Assembly: GCA_017557185.1 (NCBI GenBank)
Contig: JAFZAP010000054.1
Coordinates: 62,001-126,000 of the forward strand
Reading direction: 5' to 3'
DNA: 64,000 bases
Source: Prevotella sp.
Lineage (GTDB): Bacteria > Bacteroidota > Bacteroidia > Bacteroidales > Bacteroidaceae
Below are positions 17,626-26,575 of the stretch, piece by piece. The first letter of the stretch is position 1, and the number at the start of each line of letters is the position of its first letter. The translations under genes were made by a program, and so were the position numbers. The notes under the pieces are model-generated. The model made no database searches and had not been told where the DNA came from. It saw only the letters and a program-made list of their open reading frames with translations.

Positions 17626-18792
17626 ATGAAACAAGTATTAATTGCAGCGTTGTTAATTATATCATCAGTTGTGCAAGCACAAAATTGGGAATGGACTTCT
17701 AATCAAGTAGATGTGGAGAACAATGCCGACCCCGATAAGGCGGTGGTTTATGACTTGTGGAAATCATTTGTTGAGGCACATGATGACACTACGACATGCT
17801 TCCCTCAATGGAATGAAGAGGATAGACTCAAATGGAAACAGGCCGATTTGATTAGTTGTGAAGGCTTTCTGAATGCAAATCTTTATGCTTATCTTAATAA
17901 GGTTTTGGAGATACGCCCTGAAAACGGTGCGTATGTCATCCGATCCATGTTTTATACACCTTACAATGACGACAAAGCGATATTTGTGCTTGCCATTACC
18001 AATCATATCGTAAAAAAGGACAAGAACGGTGCATTCAAGATTCATAATTGGATTGATTATTACACGCGCAAATGGCAGCACAAAACAATAGGATTGATAG
18101 ACTACTGCTTTTACCCGGATTTTCAATTTAACGAGAAGAATGCCCATGCTGCCAATGAACTGATCAGATTGCTGCATGAGAAGTTAGGCGTGAATCTTCC
18201 CGAACATATCACGCAGTATATCGCCCCTAATGTCTATGAGCAACAAAAGATGAAAGGCTTTGACTATCTCATCGGAATGGGCAATGAACAAGGCAATTCC
18301 GGTGGCACCTTCGACAGGAGGAATTACATCATATATGGTGATTCCGTTCACGGAGAGAACTACCAGCACGAAATTGCACGGCTCATCAATCCGACATATC
18401 CAAATGCGCATTTTCTTTTAATACAAGGAATAGCAGAATATGTGAATACAACACAAAAACAATTCGGTTTGTCTCACCGCACACATTACGGACGAATGAA
18501 AGCATGGCTGGATGCTCACCCTGATTCTGACTTGACAGATATGGATGATAAATTCTACACAATGGACAATCAGACGTCTCCATCGTATCTGGTTGGAAAG
18601 ATTGTGTGCCATGAACTATTCAGAAGAGGTGGCTATCAAGCACTGAAACGAGCATTGGCTACTGATGAAAATGATGTGGATCTTTATAGATTTCTTCAAA
18701 ATGAGATAGGTATCGGCAAAGGACAATTCAGCCAATGGATGCGTGAAAAGATAGGCATCTATTCTATGGAGGATATCCCGCCTTTGCAATAA
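17626..18792 (+). CDS. Exported protein resembling a degenerate MA-like metallopeptidase
   Basis: A 388-residue protein with a clear signal peptide ending VQAQ (residues 16-19). I do not recognise a named family. The C-terminal half resembles gluzincin peptidases: YQHEIARLI near 247 sits where HExxH is expected but lacks the second His. QGIAEYVN near 268 sits where the third-ligand E-G-x-A-x-Y is expected but begins with Gln. It may therefore have lost its metal site. It lies 45 nt after fic without an obvious promoter, so the two may be co-transcribed. Codon use is more A/T-rich than in the upstream operon. Confidence 0.7.
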   Translation: MKQVLIAALLIISSVVQAQNWEWTSNQVDVENNADPDKAVVYDLWKSFVEAHDDTTTCFPQWNEEDRLKWKQADLISCEGFLNANLYAYLNKVLEIRPENGAYVIRSMFYTPYNDDKAIFVLAITNHIVKKDKNGAFKIHNWIDYYTRKWQHKTIGLIDYCFYPDFQFNEKNAHAANELIRLLHEKLGVNLPEHITQYIAPNVYEQQKMKGFDYLIGMGNEQGNSGGTFDRRNYIIYGDSVHGENYQHEIARLINPTYPNAHFLLIQGIAEYVNTTQKQFGLSHRTHYGRMKAWLDAHPDSDLTDMDDKFYTMDNQTSPSYLVGKIVCHELFRRGGYQALKRALATDENDVDLYRFLQNEIGIGKGQFSQWMREKIGIYSMEDIPPLQ

Positions 18793-19016
18793 TATTCCAA
18801 ATTCCAATTTACCGAAAACAAGAAAATGACATAGTAATATATTATTCTGCCATCAAGCACGTTTTTCGTTACCAAGAGCGTGCAGAATGGGCAGAATGAG
18901 TCTAAAAAGAGATGCCAGTACTTTACACTAACTCTGTAAGTAGCTGATAATCAACATCCGTTAGCCTCCGCACAGTTATCAATAATCAATCTTCAATTAG
19001 CTATTGGTAGGGTACC

Positions 19017-19049
19017 AAAAGAGAAGCCATCTTGCGATGACTTCTCTTT
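19017..19049 (-). terminator. Terminator of the tRNA-Val gene
   Basis: On the minus strand AAGAGAAG-t-CATC-gcaa-GATG-g-CTTCTCTT forms a long hairpin ending in TTTT, directly after the tRNA 3' end. Confidence 0.85.
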
Positions 19050-19053
19050 CTGT

Positions 19054-19127
19054 AGGGACGCCCGGGCTCGAACCGGGGACCTCTGCAATGTGACTGCAGC
19101 GCTCTAAACCAACTGGGCTACGCCCCT
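19054..19127 (-). tRNA. tRNA-Val (anticodon CAC)
   Basis: A 74-nt cloverleaf on the minus strand. The acceptor stem AGGGGCG/CGTCCCT has one G-U pair, and the D arm holds AGTTGGTT. The anticodon stem CTGCA/TGCAG encloses loop GTCACAT, so the anticodon is CAC (reads GUG). The T arm is CCGGTTCGAGCCCGG. CCA is not encoded. A promoter and a terminator flank it closely, so it is a single-gene unit. Confidence 0.95.
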
Positions 19128-19145
19128 ATTTTTCAAATGCGTTTG

Positions 19146-19177
19146 CAAAGGTACGACATTTTTCCGATACCACCAAA
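19146..19177 (-). promoter_or_regulatory. Promoter of tRNA-Val
   Basis: On the minus strand TTTG (19177-19174), a 20-nt spacer, then TACCTTTG (19153-19146), an almost perfect Bacteroidota promoter. Confidence 0.75.
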
Positions 19178-19456
19178 TTTTTCTGCAATTTTCATTCCTT
19201 ATCGTCTAAAAAAGTCAAAGATAACCCAGAATTCGTACAACCATCATAGTTCATAAAACAAGAAAAGGCAATAATATATGAGGTGCGGCCACATCATCCG
19301 GCTGTACCTCATGCTTTATATGATGCGAAGCGGTGTTTGAACCCCCGTTAGCAATGCTTTTGTGTGGCTGGAGCGATGTGATTGAAGAGCCAAAGCATTA
19401 CTCTAGTTTTGCAAATGAATTGAGCCTATTTTGTAATTTAACTTGTTTTGTTCAGT
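19178..19456. other. Intergenic stretch with one imperfect inverted repeat, no gene seen
   Basis: No credible reading frame was found. An imperfect inverted repeat at about 19278-19315 pairs ATGAGGT with ACCTCAT and GGC with GCT on either side of a short loop. No T-run follows. Its role is unknown. Confidence 0.4.
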
Positions 19457-19566
19457 AAATTAAGTTATTTTACCGTGCAAATTAAGTTAATTTACTTAGC
19501 AAATTAAGTTAATTTACTTAGCAAATTAAGTTATTTTACTCATCAAATTAAGTTAATTTACTGAAC
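19457..19566 (+). repeat. Tandem array, five units of exactly 22 bp (A/T-rich)
   Basis: Five head-to-tail 22-bp units. Each begins AAATTAAGTTA and contains the core AAATTAA-G-TTAATTT, a palindrome with one central base, followed by a variable end such as CTTAGC or CTCATC. A degenerate sixth unit may precede it. The 22-bp period is not a multiple of three, so the array is not coding. Confidence 0.85.
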
Positions 19567-19590
19567 TAGGTCAATACTATAGATATACAA

Positions 19591-19700
19591 AGGCATGTTT
19601 CCTGTTGAACGGGAGCATGTTTCCTGTTGAACGAAAGCATGCTTCCTGATGAACGGGGGCATGCCTTTAGCCGAACTGGAGCGTGTCTTTTTGAGACCCC
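19591..19700 (+). repeat. Tandem array, five units of 22 bp with GCATGC-like core
   Basis: Units start at 19591, 19613, 19635, 19657 and 19679. Each has a palindromic core (AGGCATGTTT, AAGCATGCTT, GGGCATGCCT) and a linker like CCTGTTGAACGG. Outer core bases change together so that pairing is largely kept. It has the same period as the preceding A/T-rich array but an unrelated sequence. Confidence 0.8.
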
Positions 19701-19729
19701 GAGGAGGGCTGGGGTGGGGCTTCCCTACT
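19694..19729 (+). repeat. G/C-rich palindromic repeat, intergenic
   Basis: GACCCCGAGGAGGG then CTGGGGTGGGGCTTCCC, a half copy with the conserved GGGGTGGGGCTT tail, abutting the 22-bp array and the stop of the metallopeptidase gene. Confidence 0.6.
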
Positions 19730-20291
19730 AAGAATGAGTGTGTTTGGATTTGCAGAGGCGGCGGGTCTCGGCACGGGCTTCGCGCCAACGGGGGAAGTGG
19801 CGGTCCATGACGGCATAGAAAGCGGGGCCGTGGTTGGGCACGAGCAGATGGGCGAGTTCATGAACGACCACGTGTTCGATGCACCAGTCGGGCAGCAGCA
19901 GGAGGTAGATGGAGAGGGAGATGCGGCGTGTGCGGTGGTTGCAGGAACCCCACCTGGAAATGGTTTTGCGATAGGTGACGGCGGCTGGCTGTACGCCCAT
20001 CTCGCTGGCATATCGTTGCAACAATGGGGCAACGATGGTCTGCAAACGCTGGGTGGCGTCGCGTCGCTGGGCTGAGGTGTCGAGTGGCAGCTGGGCATAG
20101 AAGTCATGGCGCTGCTGTTGGCGACTGGCGACTTTCTTGCGGGCCGCTTCCATCCACTCGCGGTTCTTCTCGATGAATGCTTCCACCTCACGTTTCGCCA
20201 TGCCGAGAGGGGCAGAAACGCGCACGTCGCCATTCTGTGCTATACGCATGGAAAGGCGACGTGTACGGCGATAGGTGATGATAATGGCCAT
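19728..20291 (-). CDS. YgjP/SprT-like metal-dependent hydrolase
   Basis: A 187-residue cytoplasmic protein of the YgjP-like metallopeptidase (DUF45) group. The zinc motif is VVVHELAHLLVPNHG near residues 138-152, with HELAH as HExxH. It is followed by FYAVMDRHFPRW, as usual in the group. The KTISRWGSC segment before it is also characteristic. The biological substrate of the family is not well defined. The ATG overlaps the cdsA stop by one base, so translation is probably coupled to the rsfS-ftsH-cdsA operon. The last residues lie next to a palindromic repeat. Confidence 0.88.
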   Translation of the reverse strand: MAIIITYRRTRRLSMRIAQNGDVRVSAPLGMAKREVEAFIEKNREWMEAARKKVASRQQQRHDFYAQLPLDTSAQRRDATQRLQTIVAPLLQRYASEMGVQPAAVTYRKTISRWGSCNHRTRRISLSIYLLLLPDWCIEHVVVHELAHLLVPNHGPAFYAVMDRHFPRWREARAETRRLCKSKHTHS

Positions 20292-21166
20292 TATCCCAGG
20301 AACTGCAGGGTGTAGAGATAGACGACAGCGGCAGGGATGGCCATGAGGGAGGAGTCGAAGCGGTCGAGCATACCTCCGTGTCCGGGCAGGATGTTGCCGG
20401 AGTCCTTGATGCCGAGTGTGCGCTTGAAGAGGCTTTCCACAAGGTCACCCCATGTGCCGAAGAACACCACGACGAGGCCGAGACCGAGCCATTCGATAGT
20501 TGATAGTTGGTAGTTGATAGTTGATAGTTCGGAGGGGGATTCGGTTGTGAGTCGGCCGATCACGGCAGCGATGATGAGGACGATGATGGCACCGCCGATG
20601 GAACCTTCCCATGTCTTTCCGGGAGAGATGCGGGGGATCAGCTTGTGGCGGCCGAAGAGCGAGCCGGCGCAATAGGCTCCCGTGTCGTTGGCCCAGAGGA
20701 AGATGAACACGCTCATGGGTAGCAGCCAGTGGTAGGCCACCTGTCCTGTCTGCGGGTCGGCCTGGAAGCTGAGTACGTTGATCATGGAGAAGGGTAGGGC
20801 GATGTAGAGCTGTGAGAGCATGGTGTAGGCCCAGTCCTGAATGGGGTTCTTCTGCTTGAGGTATAGCTCGCTGATGAATAGGTAGATGAGCGTGAGCAGA
20901 TAGGGGATGAAGACCGCTGGCGGCACGATGCCTGTGCAGTAGCCGGCGAAGGCGAGGAACAGGTAGACACCTGCCGCTGTGGTGATGAAGCGGTTGACGG
21001 TGGTGTCGGCGACGTGCTCGTTGACGAGTCCCGTGAACTCCCACAGGGTGAGTCCCGTGATGAGGGCAAACAGCAGAATCATGGCATCGCCACGCAGGCA
21101 GATGCCGGTAACCATAATGGCAACGAAGAGGATGCCGGTGATGGTGCGGATGATGAAGTTCTTCAT
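20291..21166 (-). CDS. cdsA: Phosphatidate cytidylyltransferase with a 7-bp repeat tract in the gene
   Basis: CTP:phosphatidate cytidylyltransferase, making CDP-diacylglycerol for membrane phospholipids. The 291-residue multi-pass protein carries the family signature near its C-terminus (SLFKRTLGIKDSGNILPGHG, then GMLDRFDS). ATG 21166 is chosen over 21196 because the upstream codons lie in a hairpin-repeat array and MKNFIIRTITG is the normal N-terminus. Near residue 218 the protein contains a Ser/Thr/Ile/Asn/Gln stretch encoded by five 7-bp repeats (20495-20529), inserted in frame before the signature. It is an operon member between ftsH and the metallopeptidase gene. Confidence 0.92.
   Translation of the reverse strand: MKNFIIRTITGILFVAIMVTGICLRGDAMILLFALITGLTLWEFTGLVNEHVADTTVNRFITTAAGVYLFLAFAGYCTGIVPPAVFIPYLLTLIYLFISELYLKQKNPIQDWAYTMLSQLYIALPFSMINVLSFQADPQTGQVAYHWLLPMSVFIFLWANDTGAYCAGSLFGRHKLIPRISPGKTWEGSIGGAIIVLIIAAVIGRLTTESPSELSTINYQLSTIEWLGLGLVVVFFGTWGDLVESLFKRTLGIKDSGNILPGHGGMLDRFDSSLMAIPAAVVYLYTLQFLG
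20495..20529 (-). repeat. Five tandem 7-bp repeats inside cdsA
   Basis: The plus strand reads GATAGTT GATAGTT GGTAGTT, then GATAGTT twice more. Loss or gain of one 7-bp unit would shift the reading frame ahead of the conserved CdsA signature. Confidence 0.85.
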
Positions 21167-21169
21167 AAA

Positions 21170-21217
21170 GTTCAAAGCGCCTGCGGCGCGGTTCAATGTC
21201 GCTACGCGACGTTCAAA
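21170..21217 (-). repeat. Two hairpin units between ftsH and cdsA
   Basis: On the plus strand GTTCAAA, stem GCGCC-tgc-GGCGC, GGTTCAAT, stem GTCGC-tac-GCGAC, GTTCAAA. The constant linker (TTGAAC on the minus strand) alternates with two different perfectly paired hairpins, with a period of 21 bp. It starts 2 nt past the ftsH stop and ends 3 nt before the cdsA start. Confidence 0.85.
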
Positions 21218-21219
21218 GA

Positions 21220-23313
<2,094 letters not shown>

Positions 23314-23320
23314 ATCTGTG

Positions 23321-23710
23321 TCAGTCTAAATTCGGAATATCGGTTTGGACAGCATCCTGCCACAAGTTTTCTATGTTGTAGTAGCTGCGCATGTCAGGCA
23401 CGAAGATGTGTACGATGACATCGGTGAAGTCCATCGCTACCCAGTGGGCGAGTTCAAGTCCCACCACGTGTGCAGGCTTCTCGCCCGCGTCGATACGGGC
23501 AGTCTCAGCCACGGAGTCGGTGATGGCTTCCACCTGTGTGGGCGTGTTTCCCTGGCAGATCACAAAGTATTGTGCGATGGCACCGTCGATGCCACGCAGG
23601 TCGACCACTGTGATGTCTTGTCCTTTTTTCTCTTGTATACCTTTAATGATAGTGTTTACCAGTTTTTCGGCTGGTGATACGGCCGTTGCGGCGGTTTTTG
23701 TTTGTTCCAT
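23321..23710 (-). CDS. rsfS: Ribosome silencing factor RsfS
   Basis: A 129-residue protein of the RsfS/Iojap family, which binds ribosomal protein L14 and blocks subunit joining during slow growth. Recognised by the conserved DITVVDLRGIDGAIAQYFVICQG strand-turn region, and by HVVGLELAHWVAMDFTDVIVHIF, where E. coli has a similar W-x-L-x-D-x-G-D-V block. It is first in the rsfS-ftsH-cdsA-metallopeptidase operon, with a good promoter just upstream (23767-23796). Confidence 0.93.
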   Translation of the reverse strand: MEQTKTAATAVSPAEKLVNTIIKGIQEKKGQDITVVDLRGIDGAIAQYFVICQGNTPTQVEAITDSVAETARIDAGEKPAHVVGLELAHWVAMDFTDVIVHIFVPDMRSYYNIENLWQDAVQTDIPNLD

Positions 23711-23766
23711 TCAGTATGTTGTTCTGTTTTTATTCTTTTTCGCTTGGGTGTTTATGATATTCCCTG

Positions 23767-23796
23767 CAAAGATAATGCCTTTTTGCCGAATAACAA
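23767..23796 (-). promoter_or_regulatory. Promoter of rsfS-ftsH-cdsA operon
   Basis: On the minus strand TTG (23796-23794), a 19-nt spacer, then TATCTTTG (23774-23767). The start near 23760 lies 50 nt before rsfS. Confidence 0.6.
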
Positions 23797-23847
23797 GTAG
23801 AAATAGGTGTATTTTCGTTTTTTTTATAAAAAAAGTTGCGAAAACGC

Positions 23848-23877
23848 TTGGTAATTCAAAAAAAAGCAGTACCTTTG
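23848..23877 (+). promoter_or_regulatory. Promoter of tRNA-Gln
   Basis: TTG at 23848-23850, a 19-nt spacer, then TACCTTTG at 23870-23877. Confidence 0.7.
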
Positions 23878-23920
23878 CATCCGCAATTCAGTTCCAAGGG
23901 TGGAACGATGGCAAAAAGAT

Positions 23921-23990
23921 TGGGGTATGGTGTAATGGTAACACTGCAGATTCTGGTCCTGCCTTTCCTGGTTCGAGTCCGGGTACCCCA
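23921..23990 (+). tRNA. tRNA-Gln (anticodon CTG)
   Basis: A 70-nt tRNA. The acceptor stem is TGGGGTA/TACCCCA, the usual Gln type starting with U, and the D arm is GTGTAATGGTAACAC. The anticodon arm is GCAGA-TTCTGGT-CCTGC with a mismatch at the loop-closing pair, giving anticodon CTG. The T arm is CCTGGTTCGAGTCCGGG. CCA is not encoded. Confidence 0.92.
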
Positions 23991-23996
23991 ACGCAA

Positions 23997-24025
23997 AACT
24001 TCCTCTTTTCGGAGGAAGTTTTTTT
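23997..24025 (+). terminator. Terminator of tRNA-Gln
   Basis: AACTTCCTC pairs with GAGGAAGTT around a 6-nt loop and runs into seven T residues. Confidence 0.88.
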
Positions 24026-24028
24026 GTG

Positions 24029-24065
24029 GCCTCACCCCAGCCCTCCCCAATAGGGAGGGAGCCAT
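24029..24065 (+). repeat. G/C-rich palindromic repeat, intergenic (reverse orientation)
   Basis: CCTCACCCCAGCCCTCCCC followed by AATAGGGAGGGAGCC. It is a reverse-oriented copy compared with those at 15957 and 19694, and faces the copy at 24251. Confidence 0.75.
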
Positions 24066-24130
24066 GAAACCCCCAGAAATAAGAACAGAGACGGGAGCGA
24101 AACCACCAGCATAAGACAGAATAACAAAAA

Positions 24131-24185
24131 AGTGCCGAAAGTATGACAGAATTGAATCTGGTAGTTCTGTCGTACTTTCGGCACT
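24131..24185. terminator. Long inverted repeat, likely bidirectional terminator
   Basis: Arms 24131-24151 and 24165-24185 are complementary over 21 positions with one G-U pair; the loop is 13 nt. Runs of A before and TTT after allow termination in both directions, between tRNA-Gln (plus) and the DUF349 gene (minus). It could also be a small mobile hairpin element. Confidence 0.65.
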
Positions 24186-24250
24186 TTAATAACTAAAAAA
24201 CGACCTTCCAAACCGGGGGTTCACACCCCCGTCTGTGTATTCCGTTTATT

Positions 24251-24284
24251 GACCCTCCCTATTGGGGAGGGCAGGGTGGGACTT
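24251..24284 (+). repeat. G/C-rich palindromic repeat at the 3' end of the DUF349 gene
   Basis: CCCTCCCTATTGGGGAGGG then CAGGGTGGGACTT, directly after the minus-strand stop codon of the DUF349 gene. Confidence 0.75.
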
Positions 24285-26398
24285 TATGCCTCGGCATTCT
24301 CTTCGGCCTCCTCGGCGGCGTTGGCGTCGTCGATGGCCTTGATCTTGTCGTAGGTGAGCTTCAGGTCTTCCTTCAGCTTTTCAACCTTGCGGTTCATCTC
24401 GTCGATGAGTGAGCTGCCCTTCTTGGAAGCGGCATTCAGGAAGCCGAGGTTGTTCTCATAGGTCTGGATTTCCTGCTTCATCTGTTCGTAGCGGCGCATC
24501 AGACGTGTGCGCTCGTTGTCGAGGGCGTCTTCGCCACGGCGTGCCATATTCTTCAGGTTGCTCTTGAAGCTGTCCAGGCGGCGACGGGCTGTCGATATGT
24601 TCAGTTCCTTGTAGATCTTGTCCACTACCTCGCGATACTCCTTGTAGAGCTTGTCTTTCTCGCGGTAGGGCACGTGGCCAACCTGCTGGTACTGGTCGAG
24701 GAGCTCGTGCACCTTCTCCTGGGCATCGTCGGAAGCATTTTCAAGGATTTCACGCAGTTGGGCAATGATGCCGCGCTTGGCCTCGAGGTTAGCACGCTCT
24801 TCGTTGCGGGTGCCGGCAGTAGCGGCATTGCGAGCCTCGAAGAACTTGTTGCAGGCAGCAAGGAATTCGTTCCACAGCTGGTCGCCTATCTTCTTGGGCA
24901 CCATGCCGATGGTCTTCCACTCCTTCTGCAGAGCGATGAGCTTGTCGCTCGTCGACTTCCAGTCGGTGCTGTCCTGCAGGGCCTGTGCCTTCTCGACGAG
25001 GGCACGCTTCTTCTCGGTATTCTCGGCGAAACGCTCCTTCATGCCACGGAAGAATTCGGTCTTGCGGGAGAAGAAGTCGTCGCAGGCAGCACGGAAGCGT
25101 TCGAAGATCTTCACATTCATCTTCTGCGGTGCAAAGCCGATGGTCTTCCATTCGTTCTGCAGCTCGATGATCTGCTTAGTGTGCTTCTCCCAGTCGCTGG
25201 CGCCCTTGTTCTCTTCCTTGGCAATAGCCTCCACCTTTTCGCAGAGCTCTGTTTTCTTCTTCAGGTTCTCTTCCTCGCGGGCACGCAGAGCCTCGAAATG
25301 CTGCTGGTGGCGCTTGTTGACGGTGGTAGAGGCGGCTTTGAAGCGTGCCCATACCTCCTCGCGCAGGTCCTTCGACACAGGACCGATCTCGCGGTACTGA
25401 GCATGGAGCTCCTGCAACTGGTGGAAGGCGCTGATGACGTCGTTCTCCTCGGCGAGCTTCTCGGCTGCCTCACAGAGCTTCGTCTTTAGTTCGAGATTCT
25501 TCTTGAAGTCGTACTCACGAGCCTCGTTGTTCAACTTCAGCAGGTCGTAGAACTGCTCCACGTAGAGCTGGTAGTTGCGCCAGAGTTCGTTGGCACGCTC
25601 GGCGGGCACGGCCTTGATGTCGCGCCACTGCTGCTGCAGCTCCTTGAATTGCTGGTAGGAGCGGTTGGCCTCGTCGGGCGAGGTTGCCATCGACTTTATC
25701 TTCTCGATGATCTCAAGTTTCTTCTTCAGGTTCTCCTGCTTCTCAGCTTCCTGAGCCTGGAACACCTTGGCGCGCTTCTCCTTGATGACGTTCATCTCGG
25801 CCTTGAACATTTCTTCAAGGTCGTCGGGGCGCACGACATAGTTGTCGGGATCGCCACCGCCGTCGATGTATTCCTTCAGTTGCTGCTCGCGCTCGGCGAT
25901 ATGCAACTTGTAGAACACCGTCTTCAACAGATCTACTTCGTCTTTTTGAGGGTTCTCGTCACTGTGAGCAATTTCCTTCACGCGGTCAAGCACCTCCTGC
26001 TTTGTGGAATAGACCTTCTTTTCAGCCTCGGCCTCTTCCGATTCCTCCGAAAGGAGGGGAGCCACATCTTCTGCAGGAACTTCCTCGGCTGCGGGTTCCT
26101 CTGCGGGTGCTTCCTCAGCTGTAGGCTCCTCAGCAGGTGCTTCCTCAGCTACGGGTTCCTCGGCAGGTGCTTCCTCAACTGCGGGCTCCTCGGCAGCAGG
26201 TGCTTCCTCAACTGCAGGCTCCTCAGCAGGAACTTCTTCAACCACAGGCTCCTCTGCGGGTACTTCCTCAACTGCGGGCTCCTCGGCGGGTGCAACGGCT
26301 TCTTCTACCACGTTCTGTACTTCAGCTGCAGCCTCTGCTGCAACTTGCTCTTCTGCTAACTGTCCCTGTTCCAGGGCATTCTCTTGAGAGTTCATCAT
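24284..26398 (-). CDS. DUF349 repeat protein with acidic N-terminal repeat region
   Basis: A 704-residue, largely helical, strongly charged protein. Residues about 30-110 consist of a dozen near-identical repeats of the pattern A-E-E-P-x-x-E-E-x-P, extremely acidic and probably disordered. From about residue 200 come several DUF349 repeats with the recurrent pattern LQxEWKTIGxxPxK (for example near 418 and 496), separated by coiled coils. The molecular function in Bacteroidota is not established. There is no signal peptide. The gene is monocistronic, with a good promoter overlapping the corA terminator upstream. The acidic repeats are near-identical in DNA too, so their number may vary between strains. 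Confidence 0.85.
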   Translation of the reverse strand: MMNSQENALEQGQLAEEQVAAEAAAEVQNVVEEAVAPAEEPAVEEVPAEEPVVEEVPAEEPAVEEAPAAEEPAVEEAPAEEPVAEEAPAEEPTAEEAPAEEPAAEEVPAEDVAPLLSEESEEAEAEKKVYSTKQEVLDRVKEIAHSDENPQKDEVDLLKTVFYKLHIAEREQQLKEYIDGGGDPDNYVVRPDDLEEMFKAEMNVIKEKRAKVFQAQEAEKQENLKKKLEIIEKIKSMATSPDEANRSYQQFKELQQQWRDIKAVPAERANELWRNYQLYVEQFYDLLKLNNEAREYDFKKNLELKTKLCEAAEKLAEENDVISAFHQLQELHAQYREIGPVSKDLREEVWARFKAASTTVNKRHQQHFEALRAREEENLKKKTELCEKVEAIAKEENKGASDWEKHTKQIIELQNEWKTIGFAPQKMNVKIFERFRAACDDFFSRKTEFFRGMKERFAENTEKKRALVEKAQALQDSTDWKSTSDKLIALQKEWKTIGMVPKKIGDQLWNEFLAACNKFFEARNAATAGTRNEERANLEAKRGIIAQLREILENASDDAQEKVHELLDQYQQVGHVPYREKDKLYKEYREVVDKIYKELNISTARRRLDSFKSNLKNMARRGEDALDNERTRLMRRYEQMKQEIQTYENNLGFLNAASKKGSSLIDEMNRKVEKLKEDLKLTYDKIKAIDDANAAEEAEENAEA

Positions 26399-26492
26399 TT
26401 CACTGGTTTAAGTTGATGATTCGGTTTTATTTTACACACTTCTAAACTATGGGAAAGGGCACATAATCCCTTACCCATACTTCTTCAACCTG

Positions 26493-26524
26493 CAAACTTA
26501 ATCAAAAAAAATGGAATCTCCAAA
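26493..26524 (-). promoter_or_regulatory. Promoter of the DUF349 gene
   Basis: On the minus strand TTTG (26524-26521), a 20-nt spacer, then TAAGTTTG (26500-26493). The -33 box lies in the loop of the corA terminator hairpin. Confidence 0.7.
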
Positions 26525-26534
26525 AGAAATTCCA
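26503..26534 (-). terminator. Terminator of corA
   Basis: On the minus strand TGGAAT and ATTCCA pair around an 11-nt loop, followed by about eight T residues. Confidence 0.75.
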
Positions 26535-26575
26535 CTTTTTCAACAATTTTCCTTGATAATGTCTGCTTTTTCGGC

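Noticed and set aside
19457-19700. CRISPR array or integron attI/attC site
   Set aside because: Period 22 bp, no spacers, no cas genes, no integrase; they are simple tandem palindromic units.
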